Position numbers and translations under genes: made by a program
DNA from: Daldinia sp. FL1419
Taxonomy: Eukaryota; Ascomycota; Sordariomycetes; Xylariales; Hypoxylaceae
NCBI GenBank assembly: GCA_025201765.1
Contig: MU623580.1
Span: forward strand, 1 to 34,552
Reading direction: 5' to 3'
Length of the DNA stretch: 34,552 nt
Part shown: piece by piece, positions 21,623-32,856 of the stretch
Numbering within the stretch: the first letter of the stretch is position 1
Layout: each line of letters begins with the position of its first letter
The notes under the pieces: model-generated
What the model was told of the DNA's origin: nothing
The model's database searches: none
What the model saw: the letters and a program-made list of their open reading frames with translations, nothing else

Positions 21623-22779
21623 AGCTTTTGAAATTGGCAGATATTTGCTTTAACTTTTATTTTAATATTTCTGATAGAGATGTCTTTTTGGAGTAAGTTC
21701 CAATTTCATATGCATTATTAAAGTTGTAATTATTTAATGGTTTTTTTTTATAGAAGAAAAAAAAAAGTGCCCCGCAAGAGCTATCTGATAATAATCCATT
21801 TTAAACCCGAAAGTCTACAGGTTAATCCAACATTATTCCTATTTATTATCTTAAAATTTAATCAAATTAAATAAAATTTTATTTTAATAGAAAAATTAAT
21901 TTATTTTAAGGTAAATTTTTTATAATTAATTATTAATTAATTTCTGAACTTTATACAAAGTTACGGAGGGCTTATAATCAGATGCCTATTAGGAGGCTCA
22001 TATATGAGATTAATGATAATTAAATTGAAAAAAGAAAAAGAAGAAGATTTAATTATAAGTAAAAAGTTCTAAGAATTTATAAGTGATGTTATAAGTATAT
22101 ATATCATATATTAAATTTATTATTATTATTTTTGTAAAAATAATTAAAGAAAATTTATTAATGAATGAGGAAATGAGGGCTTATAAATTAATGGTTTAAG
22201 TTTTATTTAAAAGTAATAATTGATTATTTTAAAATATATAATAATTAGTAATTCCACTTAACAATTCTTTCTTTTTAAAAATTTTATTTATTTGTTTATT
22301 TGACCCCCCTACTAAGGAAAATAAATAAATAAAATATTAAAATCTACCTTTTTTAATATTTATATATCAAATAATTATAAGATATAAATCTATTATATAT
22401 TATTATATATTAAATATATAATGAAATTTATATCCCTGATTACCTCATCTAATAATTTACAAAAAATAAATTATCATTTCAGCCCTATTTGCCTATCTTT
22501 AACATATAAACCCCAAATTTTATCTCCTCCAATAAAAAAAACCAGAACAACCAAATAAGTTCAATAAACATCCAGACTACCAGAACATCTCAAAACAACA
22601 TCGAACAAACGCTTTGAGATACGTACGTTTCATATCATAAACGTAAATATAAGTTACACAAACGAACAATTAAAAAGAGATGAAAACAATTTCTTCGCGC
22701 GATGGCGACTTGCGTCAATCATAAATCTATGTTTTAATATTTACTGCTATCTTTTGGCAACAGTCTACCATCTCCCATA
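21623..22779. repeat. AT-rich island between ALB1 and the ubiquitin protease gene
   Basis: From about 21690 to 22560 the sequence is strongly AT-rich with no ORF, resembling the RIP-mutated blocks, but no transposon motif or match to the LTR element was recognised. The last ~220 bp return to normal composition and are the likely promoter of the gene at 22780. Confidence 0.55.
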
Positions 22780-25006
22780 ATGCGCTCCTATCCTTCAGAC
22801 GTACAATCCAACCGCCTTGGTATCGATTACCCATATAAACCCTCGAATAACTTAATAGATCGATTGCAACAGCCGAGTATAATCGTACCGCTACTCCTCT
22901 TTCTATTCACTCTATTCTACCAATATCTTCACACTTCGCCTTTTTCTCGACCACGACACCCCGGTGAGCTCCTTTGGGATTTAGTGGTAGCCATCGCTCC
23001 CGCCACCGTACTATACGCTCTAGAAGATTGGCTTCACCCTCCAACATTTCCAATTCCGGGGCCTTACCCTTCGGCCCGACCTCGATCGCACGCTACGAAG
23101 AGTGAACTTCTTAGGAAAATACTGGGGATGGATGGGCCCGGCAGCATAATATCATCCGTCGCCGATGCTGGCAGAAGAAGCCTTTCTAGTTTGTCAAGCA
23201 GCAGTCTTGTCAAAAACAAGACGGACCGGCCTCCTGGCTTAGGAAATTTTGATAATTCCTGCTTCCAAAACAGCGTTCTTCAGGGACTATCGTCACTAGA
23301 GTCAATCCCGCCATACCTTGCAAGAGGCCTTGAACGAAACGATACTGGCGACGATAGAGAGTTAGGCTCAACGAGTGCATTACGAGACCTTATTTCAAAA
23401 TTAACAAGCGAAGATTATAATGGAAAGACGTTATGGACGCCGAAAAAGTTAAAATCTCTCGATACGTGGCAACAACAAGATGCACAAGAATATTTTTCCA
23501 AAATACTAGACGAAGTCGAAAAGGAGATCTGTAAAGCAGTCAAATCTGTTCCTCAATCGCCCGGATTCGAAGCGGCCAATATCAGAGACGACACTGAAGA
23601 CAGCCAACACAGCGATGACAGCGGATATCAGTCACTACCAAGCCTTTCGAAAACGGGATCAGACTCCAGTCTTTTGAGGAACCCACTGGAGGGCCTAGTG
23701 GCACAACGAGTCGCCTGCGTTCGGTGTGGCCATTCGGATGGGCTTTCTATGACCCCGTTCAACTGTCTTACCCTCAACCTCGGACTAGAGCAAACGGAAC
23801 ACGATCTTTATGAGCGATTGGATTCCTATACAGATTTAGAGACCATCGAGGGAGTTGAATGTGCTAAGTGCACACTACAACACTATCGGAAGCTGCTAGA
23901 GGCCCTTCAGTCTCGTAAAGACAGCTTAACCGAAACCGAATTAGAAAAACTTAACTCTCGATTAGAGATGGTGGAACTTGCCCTTGAAGAGGACGATTTC
24001 CGAGAAATAACCTTAAGGGATAAGTGTGAGGTGCGTAAATGGATTAACTCCACCAAGACTAGGCAAGTAGCAATAGCGCGGCCGCCCCAGAGCCTTGCTA
24101 TCCATATGAATCGCTCGGTATTCGACGAAAATACCGGTCAAATGTCCAAGAATCTCGCAGTTGTGCGGTTCCCAAAGTCGCTTGATTTAGGCCCATGGTG
24201 TTTGGGGAGTGCTAGCGAATCGAATAGTCTCCCCAAGGAAGAGATCAGATCCATGGCTAGCTCCCCGAACGATTCGGAGCAATGGGTTACGGATCCCAGA
24301 TTGTCCATGGTCTCAGGCGACCTGGGGACTTCCAGGATCAGTGGTCCGCTTTATGAGCTACGCGCAGTTATAACCCATCAAGGACGGCATGAAAATGGCC
24401 ACTACGTATGCTATCGAAAGCATCCCTGTGAACCATTGAATCTTGGTGGTGAGGCCGACTCAGGTCTTCGAAGTAATAATATTGCAAGCGGTGAAAGTAC
24501 CCCGATCGATAGCGATGACGGTAAACGCATCATTTCTAATACGGATGTAAAATGGTGGCGCCTAAGTGACGAGACCGTGTGGGAGGTATCAGAAGAGATC
24601 GTCTTGGCACAAGGTGGAGTATTCATGCTCTTCTATGATCGTGTCGATCCGATCCCTATTCTCGTCCCCCAAGTTCAGCATGAAATGGCCCAGACAGAAT
24701 CAGATAGCGGACCCTTTGTACCGCCCGAGGAACAGAATATTGGCAATACTAGAGAAATATTTGAACCTTCAGAAAACGGTGAGTACCAAGTATGATTTCC
24801 GATTTAATAGAAAAGCCAGAGAACTAACCTGGATAGTCCCATTAGGAAATAACACCAGTAGCGACTGGAACGAGGGGGGTCCCAAGGTCGAAACTAATGG
24901 CACGCCACTACAAGAGATATCATCCCCAGGGTCAATCCTCATACCACCACTCAAAAATGACGAAAGAGTGGATCCTACCATTCCTCTTTGCTGGTCGAAT
25001 AGTTAA
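22780..25006 (+). CDS. Membrane-anchored ubiquitin-specific protease (Ubp16/USP30-like)
   Basis: Exons 22780-24778 and 24837-25006 give 722 residues. The 58-bp intron has a CTAAC branch site just before its tag acceptor. USP-family cysteine proteases remove ubiquitin from proteins. The N-terminus has a hydrophobic segment at about 34-50 (VPLLLFLFTLFYQYL) and a second at 64-85, fitting a membrane anchor as in mitochondrial outer-membrane Ubp16/USP30. The Cys box GLGNFDNSCFQNSVLQGL places catalytic Cys161 with Asn five residues before it. A zinc-type CVRCGH...CAKC pair is present. The His box GRHENGHYVCYRKH gives His541 and WWRLSDETVW gives Asp597, so the triad looks intact. A coiled stretch near 370-410 interrupts the domain. 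Mitochondrial location is inferred from the anchor and family. Confidence 0.9.
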
Positions 25007-25511
25007 TGAACGGAATCCAGTCCCCCCAAGTTAGTCTACCATAATAGCTGAAGTACCATCAGCGTAATGAATGTATTATAATAGCCTGCTTCTTTGCATA
25101 GCCATGGCGTTCGGGTGGGGTGGACCGTGGAAGGTATTCCGGGTTTTATGTCTTAGCTATTGCATAGCGGATGTGTATCTTTAGGCTCGCGTCCTCTGGT
25201 ATCAATGACTAGGGATCGATATCGAGTCTTCTTCCCCAATATAATGTAACCAACTCGAACTCGGCTATTCGTCTATGTTTACGGCACCCCCTAGAACATC
25301 ACGTTCTGCGCCACCATGGTCTCTCATATGGTGGCCTTGAAAAGGGCGGGGGGGCAATCATTGTCTTGGATAAACAGGCATATATATATATATATATATT
25401 AGTAGACAAATACACATGTCATTACGTGTATATTTTATTTCTATGATTGCTTATTATCTTTCGTTATTAGTGGCTGCTCACCTGTGCTACTTAATAGAAC
25501 GGTGTTTGCTA
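25007..25511. other. Intergenic, convergent 3' ends
   Basis: No gene. It contains a TA run near 25380-25399. The protease gene and the thioesterase-like gene converge here. Confidence 0.55.
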
Positions 25512-26306
25512 TCACCCACGTAATCTCTCAGCAAAAAACTGCATAATGGGCAACATCTCATCCCTACTCTGGGGCATGCCGTCGTCATTTTTCTTCCACT
25601 TGACTTCCCGCACATCAGCAAACTCTTTCTTTAAAAAGTCTATCGCTTCGTCATCAAAAGCTTCGCTTGATCTGCCATGGCACGCTAACACTGGTGTCCG
25701 GGCCTTCTCGCGTATGCTTAGCGTCGATACCATGCTTGACGGCAAGGGACCGCCAATAGATATGGCACCTTTGAACTCCAATCCTAGTCCACTCTTACTT
25801 CCGTCAGTCACGTCTACAGCTTTCTCTTCCTGGCGGAGCTTGGAAGATAATCCGAGAGCCAGCGAGCCGCCTTGTCCGAAGCCGAAGAGTAAGATGTCGC
25901 GCGTGTCCCAACCACATTTCTCGATAAGCGTTTCACGGACCAGTTTCCTTAGCACGAGTCCTTCGGCTGTCGAAAACCCCGGGTCCGGATCCAGATCTCC
26001 GGTTGTTGGAGATAGAGCCAAATCATCACCCCAGTGGAAATGCTGGGCCGGGCGCGCGGCTTCCGCGGCGGAGAGACCGAGGAGAGAAGGGGGGACGGGT
26101 GAGACGCCGCGGACGGAGATGGCGAGGACACCGGGTAAGTTTATATTTTTGGCGAATGTGGCGAAGGATTCTTCTGAGTCGCCGAGACCGTGGAAGATGA
26201 TCAGGATGGCAGTGGTGGTTTCCGGGACTTTAGGAAAGATTAAGGATATGTGTAAGGAAGGTGATAAGTGGTTGAAGTCCTCCGGCTTGGGGACTCTAGT
26301 CGGCAT
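25512..26306 (-). CDS. Acyl-protein-thioesterase/carboxylesterase-like protein lacking catalytic Ser and His
   Basis: A single exon of 264 residues from ATG 26306; the in-frame extension to 26342 starts at TTG. It belongs to the phospholipase/carboxylesterase alpha/beta-hydrolase family, whose active members cleave acyl thioesters from proteins. The fold landmarks are clear: HGLGDSEESF at 39-48, a WGDD segment near 92, the nucleophile elbow GFGQGGSLAL at 142-151, CHG at 209-211, and DDGMPQSRDEM at 241-251. However, the nucleophile Ser of GFSQGG is Gly144, the position of the catalytic His (family GxxHS) reads GMPQS with Gln246, and the usual HGD is HGR. The frame is open and codons look normal, so this is a probable pseudoenzyme rather than a decaying gene. 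A binding or regulatory role is inferred only. Confidence 0.85.
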   Translation of the reverse strand: MPTRVPKPEDFNHLSPSLHISLIFPKVPETTTAILIIFHGLGDSEESFATFAKNINLPGVLAISVRGVSPVPPSLLGLSAAEAARPAQHFHWGDDLALSPTTGDLDPDPGFSTAEGLVLRKLVRETLIEKCGWDTRDILLFGFGQGGSLALGLSSKLRQEEKAVDVTDGSKSGLGLEFKGAISIGGPLPSSMVSTLSIREKARTPVLACHGRSSEAFDDEAIDFLKKEFADVREVKWKKNDDGMPQSRDEMLPIMQFFAERLRG

Positions 26307-26342
26307 TTTGCTTTGAGAGTCGCGCCGAAATCCTGGTGGCAA

Positions 26343-27180
26343 TGATGTTGGTTGGAAAGTTGTAGGAACCTGTAGTGCGAATGGTTGTAATTGGCCGGAA
26401 CCCGGTAATGCAGGAGCTATGCAGCGATGTTATAAACCGGAGCCGGGACCCCACCTGTGGGCGGAATGGTGTTTTTTAAAAGGGCTAGTGCGGGATATCT
26501 AAGTATAGCATAGTAAAACCCTATTATAACAAATCTAGTTTATAATAAATTACTAATTTAATAAATTAATTTAATAATTTTGGAAATTTTATATATAAAA
26601 TGATAATTTTTTATATAATAAAGTTTATTAATTTTAATAATTAATTATTAGTTTTTTCGGACTGGTTACTTTATAACCAATTTAACTTTCAAGACCATAT
26701 ATTATTAAATTAAAGTAATATAATTACTTAATTAAAATTATACATAAAATTACCAAAATTTACGAAAAATAATTAATATAATTTATTTTTAAATGTTTCT
26801 TTATTCAAATTTTTATTATCTTTATATTTTTAAGTTTTATTAAATTATATTAAATAATAATATAATCTTTTAAATTAATTTTAATTTTTTATATTAAATC
26901 CAAAATTATAAACATACCTTTGAAACAAATAGAAATCTAAAATATATATATAAATTTTATAAATAAAATACTATTTTTATAATTTTTTATATTATTATTT
27001 TATCTGTAGGATTATTATATATTCTAAAGGAACTGAAATGCCAGGACCGCGCCATTTAAATTTAGGACCAGCTGAGCAGATGGAAGCCTGTCGTTCCTTT
27101 CTAATTAGCGGCCGATCCTTGAAGATCCTATCTCGCAGATTGGCATGGAGAACTCCACAGGTGTGAACGAAGCTTTAGAC
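26343..27180. repeat. AT-rich degraded island upstream of the phytase relic
   Basis: About 26500-27030 is near-pure A/T with no coding trace, similar to the RIP blocks. Balanced sequence resumes near 27030; a short 42-codon ORF there is not recognised. The first ~150 bp are probably the promoter of the minus-strand thioesterase-like gene. Confidence 0.55.
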
Positions 27181-27205
27181 TTAGGTTATACATTAAGAAT
27201 AAGGC

Positions 27206-27735
27206 GTGCTTGAACCGTATACATCCATCCCTCAAGTAGGTAAGCTAACCAACAACAGGTATCCAAGCCTCTATAGAGAAGGGGACGAGTTCATGGTATG
27301 GGCTAAAATAACTATACTCGGGTCCTTCAAACGGCGTCTATGTTTACTCGCAGTTATTTGGGCATCGCTGCCCCCCCCCCCCAAAAAGGGAGTATAATCT
27401 CGGTAACATCTCGCGGTTTTCCCGCTGGCGTTGGGGATTCACTCACTCCCTCAGACATGTATCCGAATTTCAAGGATCTCAAGGGAGGAGAGTCCGAATC
27501 AACTTGGGGTGATATTTAGATCCCACCCGTTCAAGGTCCCCTGCAGCGGTTGATAAAGGGAAATTTATCTCTGACGGCTGATGATGTCGTCCAAATCCCA
27601 TATCTATGTGGTTTCGAGAGCCATGTCATTGGTAGACTCTTGCCCTGGTGCAATGTGTTTACGGATGAAGAGTTGAAGCAATACGAGTCATTATTGCTTT
27701 GTGATGCTGAGTCTACTCGTAAACTTCATAAATAA
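27206..27735 (+). pseudogene. Histidine acid phosphatase / phytase pseudogene fragment
   Basis: Three frames together read as the middle of a fungal histidine acid phosphatase (phytase type). SLYREGDEFMVWAK is in one frame to about 27308; YTRVLQTASMFTRSYLG, after a shift of one base, runs to about 27370; SVTSRGFPAGVGDSLTPS, after another shift across a run of 12 C at 27371-27382, continues to PYLCGFESHVIGRLLPWC and VFTDEELKQYE. An in-frame TAG at 27518-27520 lies in the segment TWGDI-stop-IPPVQ, where relatives have a residue such as Trp. The N-terminal RHG catalytic motif and the C-terminal HD motif are absent, so only the central part survives. Frameshifts, stop and truncation make it clearly non-functional. 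It borders the AT-rich island at 26500-27030. Confidence 0.85.
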
Positions 27736-28408
27736 GATGGCTATATTTGTAAAGCTGTCCTATCATTTCGAGCCGTATATGAAGTAGGTGATTATTATTC
27801 AAAGAAACGTTTAACTAGATTAGACTGGTGATAGTCCAAGTTGAATGAATGTGATAGAAGGTAGGTACTCAACGGTATCTCTATATTACATGTGACTTCT
27901 TACAGAGTACACAGGTCTTGTACCCGAATCCGTACGGGCTACCTATTTACATAGTAGGTAGGTACCTATAACTAGTGGGCCAATAGGTACAATACCGTAA
28001 GGTGCATAGGCCAATCCTACCCAACTATAAGCCCCGCCACTCAGGGTCAAGGTCAAGGCCAACTTATTAAACCAACTTAAAGCTTTAAAACACAATTATT
28101 TTAGCAATCTCCTTATCGCATATTTAGTGGCAGCTTTTCTTTTTTGCTTTTGCTTCTTAAACAATACTAATTGCGATGGCCCATCACCTAAAATAACTCG
28201 ATTCCGAATCGATTTGGCGTAGGCGACGAGTGTAATCCCCCCAAAATCGCAAGAATACCTACCTACCTACCTAGGTACCAGACCTCCACAAAGTTCACGA
28301 AGCCAGCTAGCACTTAGGTCTGCTTTATAGCATTATTTAGCGTCTTAGCTTCCACCACCAGCCTGCTTCGATTCCTCCCACTCCGAAACCGAATGTATAG
28401 TCGCGATC
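27736..28408. other. Intergenic upstream of SEC8
   Basis: No gene. It contains repeated AGGTAGGTACC/ACCTACCTAGG-type motifs near 27951-27972 and 28255-28278. The 3' part is the SEC8 promoter and leader. Confidence 0.5.
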
Positions 28409-31400
28409 ATGTCGAACCGGTACGGCGGGTCATACCGCAATGGTAACGGCTACGGCTCCGCTGCGAGACAAGACGAAGAATACGATCCCTTTGGAGATGG
28501 TTATACGAGTGATCGCTATGGGACTCCCCCTCAGCAGCTAAATCCTCGGAGAGCACCCCTCGAGTCCACCAGAGGTGCTGGGTACGGTTCTTCAGCTTCT
28601 AGAGTACAGCGCACCAATGAAACCAATGCTGAGCGACAAATTAGTCAGGTACTCGAACTTATTAAATCCGAATGGCCTGCCATGGTCCAAGATGATTGCA
28701 TACCCGTTTCGTTGGCACTTCAGTTGTTAGATAACAGCTCCGTCGGTCGAGCACACGAATATCGAGGCTTTAAAAAGACACATCAATACTTGCAGGATTC
28801 CCTCAAGAATATCGTACACGAACACCACCAAGGGTTTAACAGTTCCATCGGTACCTTTCATAAGATCCAAGGAAGCATACAAACCTCTCAGAAACGTGTA
28901 CGTGCTTTGAAAGAATCTCTGGCGGCGTCAAGAACGAGTCTTTGCGCAACAGATCCAGAACTCAAGAAATTATATAAAACTTCGCAGATGTATGATGATG
29001 TTCTACAGACGTTAAATGAGTTAGAAGATTTGCGGACGGTGCCGGACCAATTGGAAGCTAGGATATCCGAGAAGCGGTTCCTGACTGCTGTTGAAGTTCT
29101 ACAGAATGCGATGCGAAAGCTGCGAAAACCCGAACTTGACGATATTGGAGCTTTAAGCGATTTAAGAAGCTATCTTGCTAACCAAGAAACTGCTCTAATG
29201 GATATTTTAATTGAGGAGCTTCATGAGCATCTATATCTGAAGTCGCCATACTGCCAGGAGCGATGGCAGAATCTAGCTAAGAACCAAGGAGCCTTCAATG
29301 AGAACTATACAGACCCAGGCATTCTTACCCCATTTCATTTAATCCTAGACACTATGGATCTTGAGCGTCCGGTAACTGAAGATCCCGCGAAGAACCCCGA
29401 AGCAGACACCTTTTACTATATCAGTCTTGTTGTTGAGTCGCTGAACAAACTTGGCCGGTTGGAGAGCGTAGTTGATACCTTGAAACAGCGGCTCCCAGTT
29501 GAGCTATTTTCAATCGTGAACGAGACAATAACTGAAGTTGATCAGAGACACCCTAGCTCTTTGAGGGGTGGTTCAAGCAATGCACAGGGCCTTCATATAT
29601 ATGGCAGCAGGGAGACGCAAATGCGTGCTGATGTCATATATGACCTGTTATGGACGTTGTATGGTAAATTTGAAGCGATTTCTGAGGGACATAGAGTCTT
29701 CCACGAAGCTATCAAGGCGCTCATTCGACGAGAAGGTGCTGGTAATAATAGTTCTCTCCTCGGGAGTTTTAAGGAGCTGTGGAATCTATACCAAAACGAG
29801 ATACGCTCCCTCTTGCATAATTATGTTACAACGGATGCAGACGTTTATCAATTTAACACTTCCCCTAGGCAAGGCTTAATGCTCAACGGTGGCAAGGACA
29901 CATCTAGGGATCACCTATTCAAATTCTCTGAGACGGATCCCAAATCTGCTGAGATGACTGCTGAATACGAGGCCCTGGATGGGATCATACGAGCCGCAGT
30001 ACCAGGCCTCACATCGGCATCCCAAAAGAAACAAGCTTCCGACAAGAAATCAGCCGGGAGAGAATCAAGGAAGAGCGCGTATTCCGGAGCTTTTGACAGC
30101 AGAAATGCGCCTGGTTCCTACAGGTCCCTTGTAGAGCCTAGTGTATTTAACATGAGCCTTCTTTTACCACCGACTCTAGTGTTTTTACAACGCTTGAAAG
30201 CCATCGTCCCCCCAGGCTCGGACTTGGCTGCAAGCACTTTGACATCATTCCTCGATAATTTCCTGGTCAATGTTTTCCAGCCGCAGTTAGATGAAACTCT
30301 TAGCAAGTTGAGCGACGCGGTTTTTGGAGAAGTAGACTCGTTCCAGCAGGACCCGACCTGGGGCTTGGTTGCACGTCGTCCAGTTTTCAAGGGAACAACG
30401 GCGTTTTTTGCTGTCATTACTGCCTTCTGCCGCATGCTAGGGACCATTCCGCATGATCAGGCGCTTAGCTCTTTGATCATCTCCCAAATGGCAAGATATT
30501 ACGACAGATGCTTTTCATGGTTTAAATCGCTCGTTGCTAAAGCACAAGAGACAGTCACAATACCACAGCCGCTGCGATACTCCGCGGAGCTGGCTACTGG
30601 AAACGGAGACATACAAGAAACGGCCAAAAAGATTTGGACTTCGGATAACCTTGACCAGGCGCTGATAGAAAAAGAAGTTGAGCTACTTATAATGCACGCT
30701 AATAAGCGATCACTTGAGCCAAGCGATATCATACAAGACCGTGATATCATCTCGTCTCTATGTCTTCTATACACGAGTATGAAATGGCTTTCGGTGAGGA
30801 TTGTTGGTCTGCGACATATCACCCGATTTGACACGGACTCTTCTCAGCCTACCCTACCGAAAAACCAGAATCGCCGATGGACTCTCCTCAATGACCCTAG
30901 CAAGACTAATAGTGAGGATCAAGGGCCTGTATATCTACCGATGACACAAGAAACTGTCCAGTAAGTCCTTAGAACCCCTTCGCTGTTCTCCACTGTGGCC
31001 ACCCCACTCATCTCGTTGTAGGTCATTTGATAGTATAGTATCGTCCTATGAAGATTTTGCTGGTACAGTACTTCTCACGCTACACATGGAAATCCGATGC
31101 CGTATTATCCAATCTCTTAGAGCAGCACTCTCTCCCGAAACAGCGCCGTATGTATTAGGTGAGCAAGAGATTAAGGAACCTGATCCGCCCGTTTTGTCAT
31201 TAAACTCCGAGCTCGTTGCGTACGATGAGACGATTGTACGATTCTTACGCGACAAGGAAACCGCCTTTGTGCGGACAGGCTTGGGCCTCCTCATCAACAC
31301 GTATCTAGTATCAAACGCGCTCGCCACGCAACCAATGAACTTGCGCGGGTGTGAACGGATGCAACTGAACATTCTCGTGCTCCAGCAGAACCTTAAGAAT

Positions 31401-31685
31401 ATTGAAGCTGGTGTGGACCTGGCGCGAGCAGCAAACTACTACAGCTTATTCCAAGATGGCCCAGACCAGATTGTCGAGAAGGCTAAGCGCGACAAGGAGC
31501 GCGAGGCGAAGGGTGGAGCCCCTGTGCCGGAAGCGGAGAGGTTCACTTACGACGAACTCAAGGCTCTCTTGAAGTTGTACTACAGCGAAGAGCTTGCCGA
31601 TCCAGAGAGGGGTATTGCCGGAGCTGCTAAGAGAAAGATGGGCGAGAAGGTATTGGCGCTGAGCGAGATTATGTGGCAGAGTTAA
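28409..31685 (+). CDS. SEC8: Exocyst complex subunit Sec8
   Basis: Exons 28409-30960 and 31022-31685 give 1071 residues. The 61-bp intron (gtaagt...tgtag) splits a Gln codon. Sec8 is a core subunit of the exocyst, which tethers secretory vesicles at sites of polarised growth such as the hyphal tip. Residues 1-60 are Gly/Tyr/Arg-rich and disordered. The conserved Sec8 N-terminal region follows (about 70-220: QISQVLELIKSEWPAMVQDD, VSLALQLLDNSSVGRAHEY, FHKIQGSIQTSQKRVRALK, LYKTSQMYDDVLQTLNELEDL). Long helical repeats fill the rest, including SPYCQERW and DTMDLERPV, and a C-terminal region with NLRGCERMQLNILVLQQNLKNIE. Length matches filamentous-fungal Sec8. Confidence 0.95.
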
Positions 31686-32652
31686 GGCGTGGGCCTATTT
31701 GCGTTACGATCAGGGGCAGTGTGTCATAGGTCGGTGTTTTTGGAACTGTGTTTAATAGTATCCTACGATATTTACGGTTTTCTTTTTCTTTGGAAGCGGG
31801 AAACATTTATCGTTTGTGTATAAAATTGTCTAACCTGAATGCTTAAAAGCTTGGCGAATTAGGCCAGTACCTTCACCGAGCGGAGGGTATAGATGACTTT
31901 GAAGGCTTGGAAGATAACAATATGAAAACTATATATATATATATATATAAGAGATAGAAGGACCCCTACTTTTTTTTCCTTTGAGAAACGCGGTGGCTTC
32001 GAGATTCCTCAACTCACTTGGTGTTGGGTGGCGGTGGGATGCTTAACAACCTAGGTAGATAATAGGGTTGTCACGTCAATTGCAAACTTCCGGTATACGA
32101 GAAAGAAAGAAAGAAAGAAAGAGAGAAAGAAAGAATACGAAGATCTGCCAATGGAAGAAATGTAATATTTGTCGGGTTTCGTTTCGGTCATTTGGTCATT
32201 TGATAATTATTCCTCCTGCGGCTATCGCCAACACCGACTTGCCGAGAGGTGCAGCTTTGAAAAGAACCCCTGTCGTGAAATTGACTGGTTGTGGATAGCT
32301 GAGGATCAATGTTGGTTGTGAGATCAAACCTTGGCATTTCCCCCAATATGGCGGGCGCGTATCTGTAAAGTTTGAATAGTTATCTATTGTTGTATTTAAT
32401 TATTTATTTTTGTATTATTAATAAAATCTTGTTATATTATGTATTGGATGAATATTACCTGAAGTTAATTAGTTTAATTGTTTTTTAAGTATATAACTTA
32501 TATTAAATGTTATTTATTTAATTTAAGTAAATAAAATATAAGATTAAAAAAGAAAATTGGGGGGGTTACAGGTTATTAATCTATTTTAATTATATATATA
32601 AGGGGGAAATATTATATATAATTATAATATATTTAAGGGGCATATATAAATT
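31686..32652. other. SEC8 3' region grading into AT-rich DNA
   Basis: No supported gene. It holds a TA run near 31931-31949 and a GAAA microsatellite at about 32100-32136. A 76-codon ORF at 32068-32298 is driven by that microsatellite. Composition turns strongly AT-rich from about 32360. Confidence 0.55.
32100..32136. repeat. GAAA tetranucleotide microsatellite
   Basis: Nine or so GAAA units with one GAGA interruption. Confidence 0.9.
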
Positions 32653-32856
32653 TGATGATTGTATGATTTATATCCTCAATCTGGCATACGACCCTTAAGA
32701 AGTACTTGTGTATCTATTGTTATATAAGGATAGGTTTCCCACCTATCTCTCTTAAATAACTTTCTTCTTTAAATAACTACAATATACCAGTTTTACTTTT
32801 ATTATTATTTATTTTATTATTATTTTGCTTTTATTTTATATATGTACCTACCAATA
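32653..32856 (+). repeat. 5' LTR of the second copy (204 bp)
   Basis: Same length as both LTRs of the first copy. It is preceded by AAATT, a candidate target site whose partner lies beyond the window. Confidence 0.85.

Noticed and set aside
25546..26316. 256-codon plus-strand ORF opposite the thioesterase-like gene
   Set aside because: An antisense shadow of a gene with recognisable alpha/beta-hydrolase landmarks.
32068..32298. 76-codon ORF after SEC8
   Set aside because: Its N-terminal half is a translated GAAA microsatellite; no domain follows.
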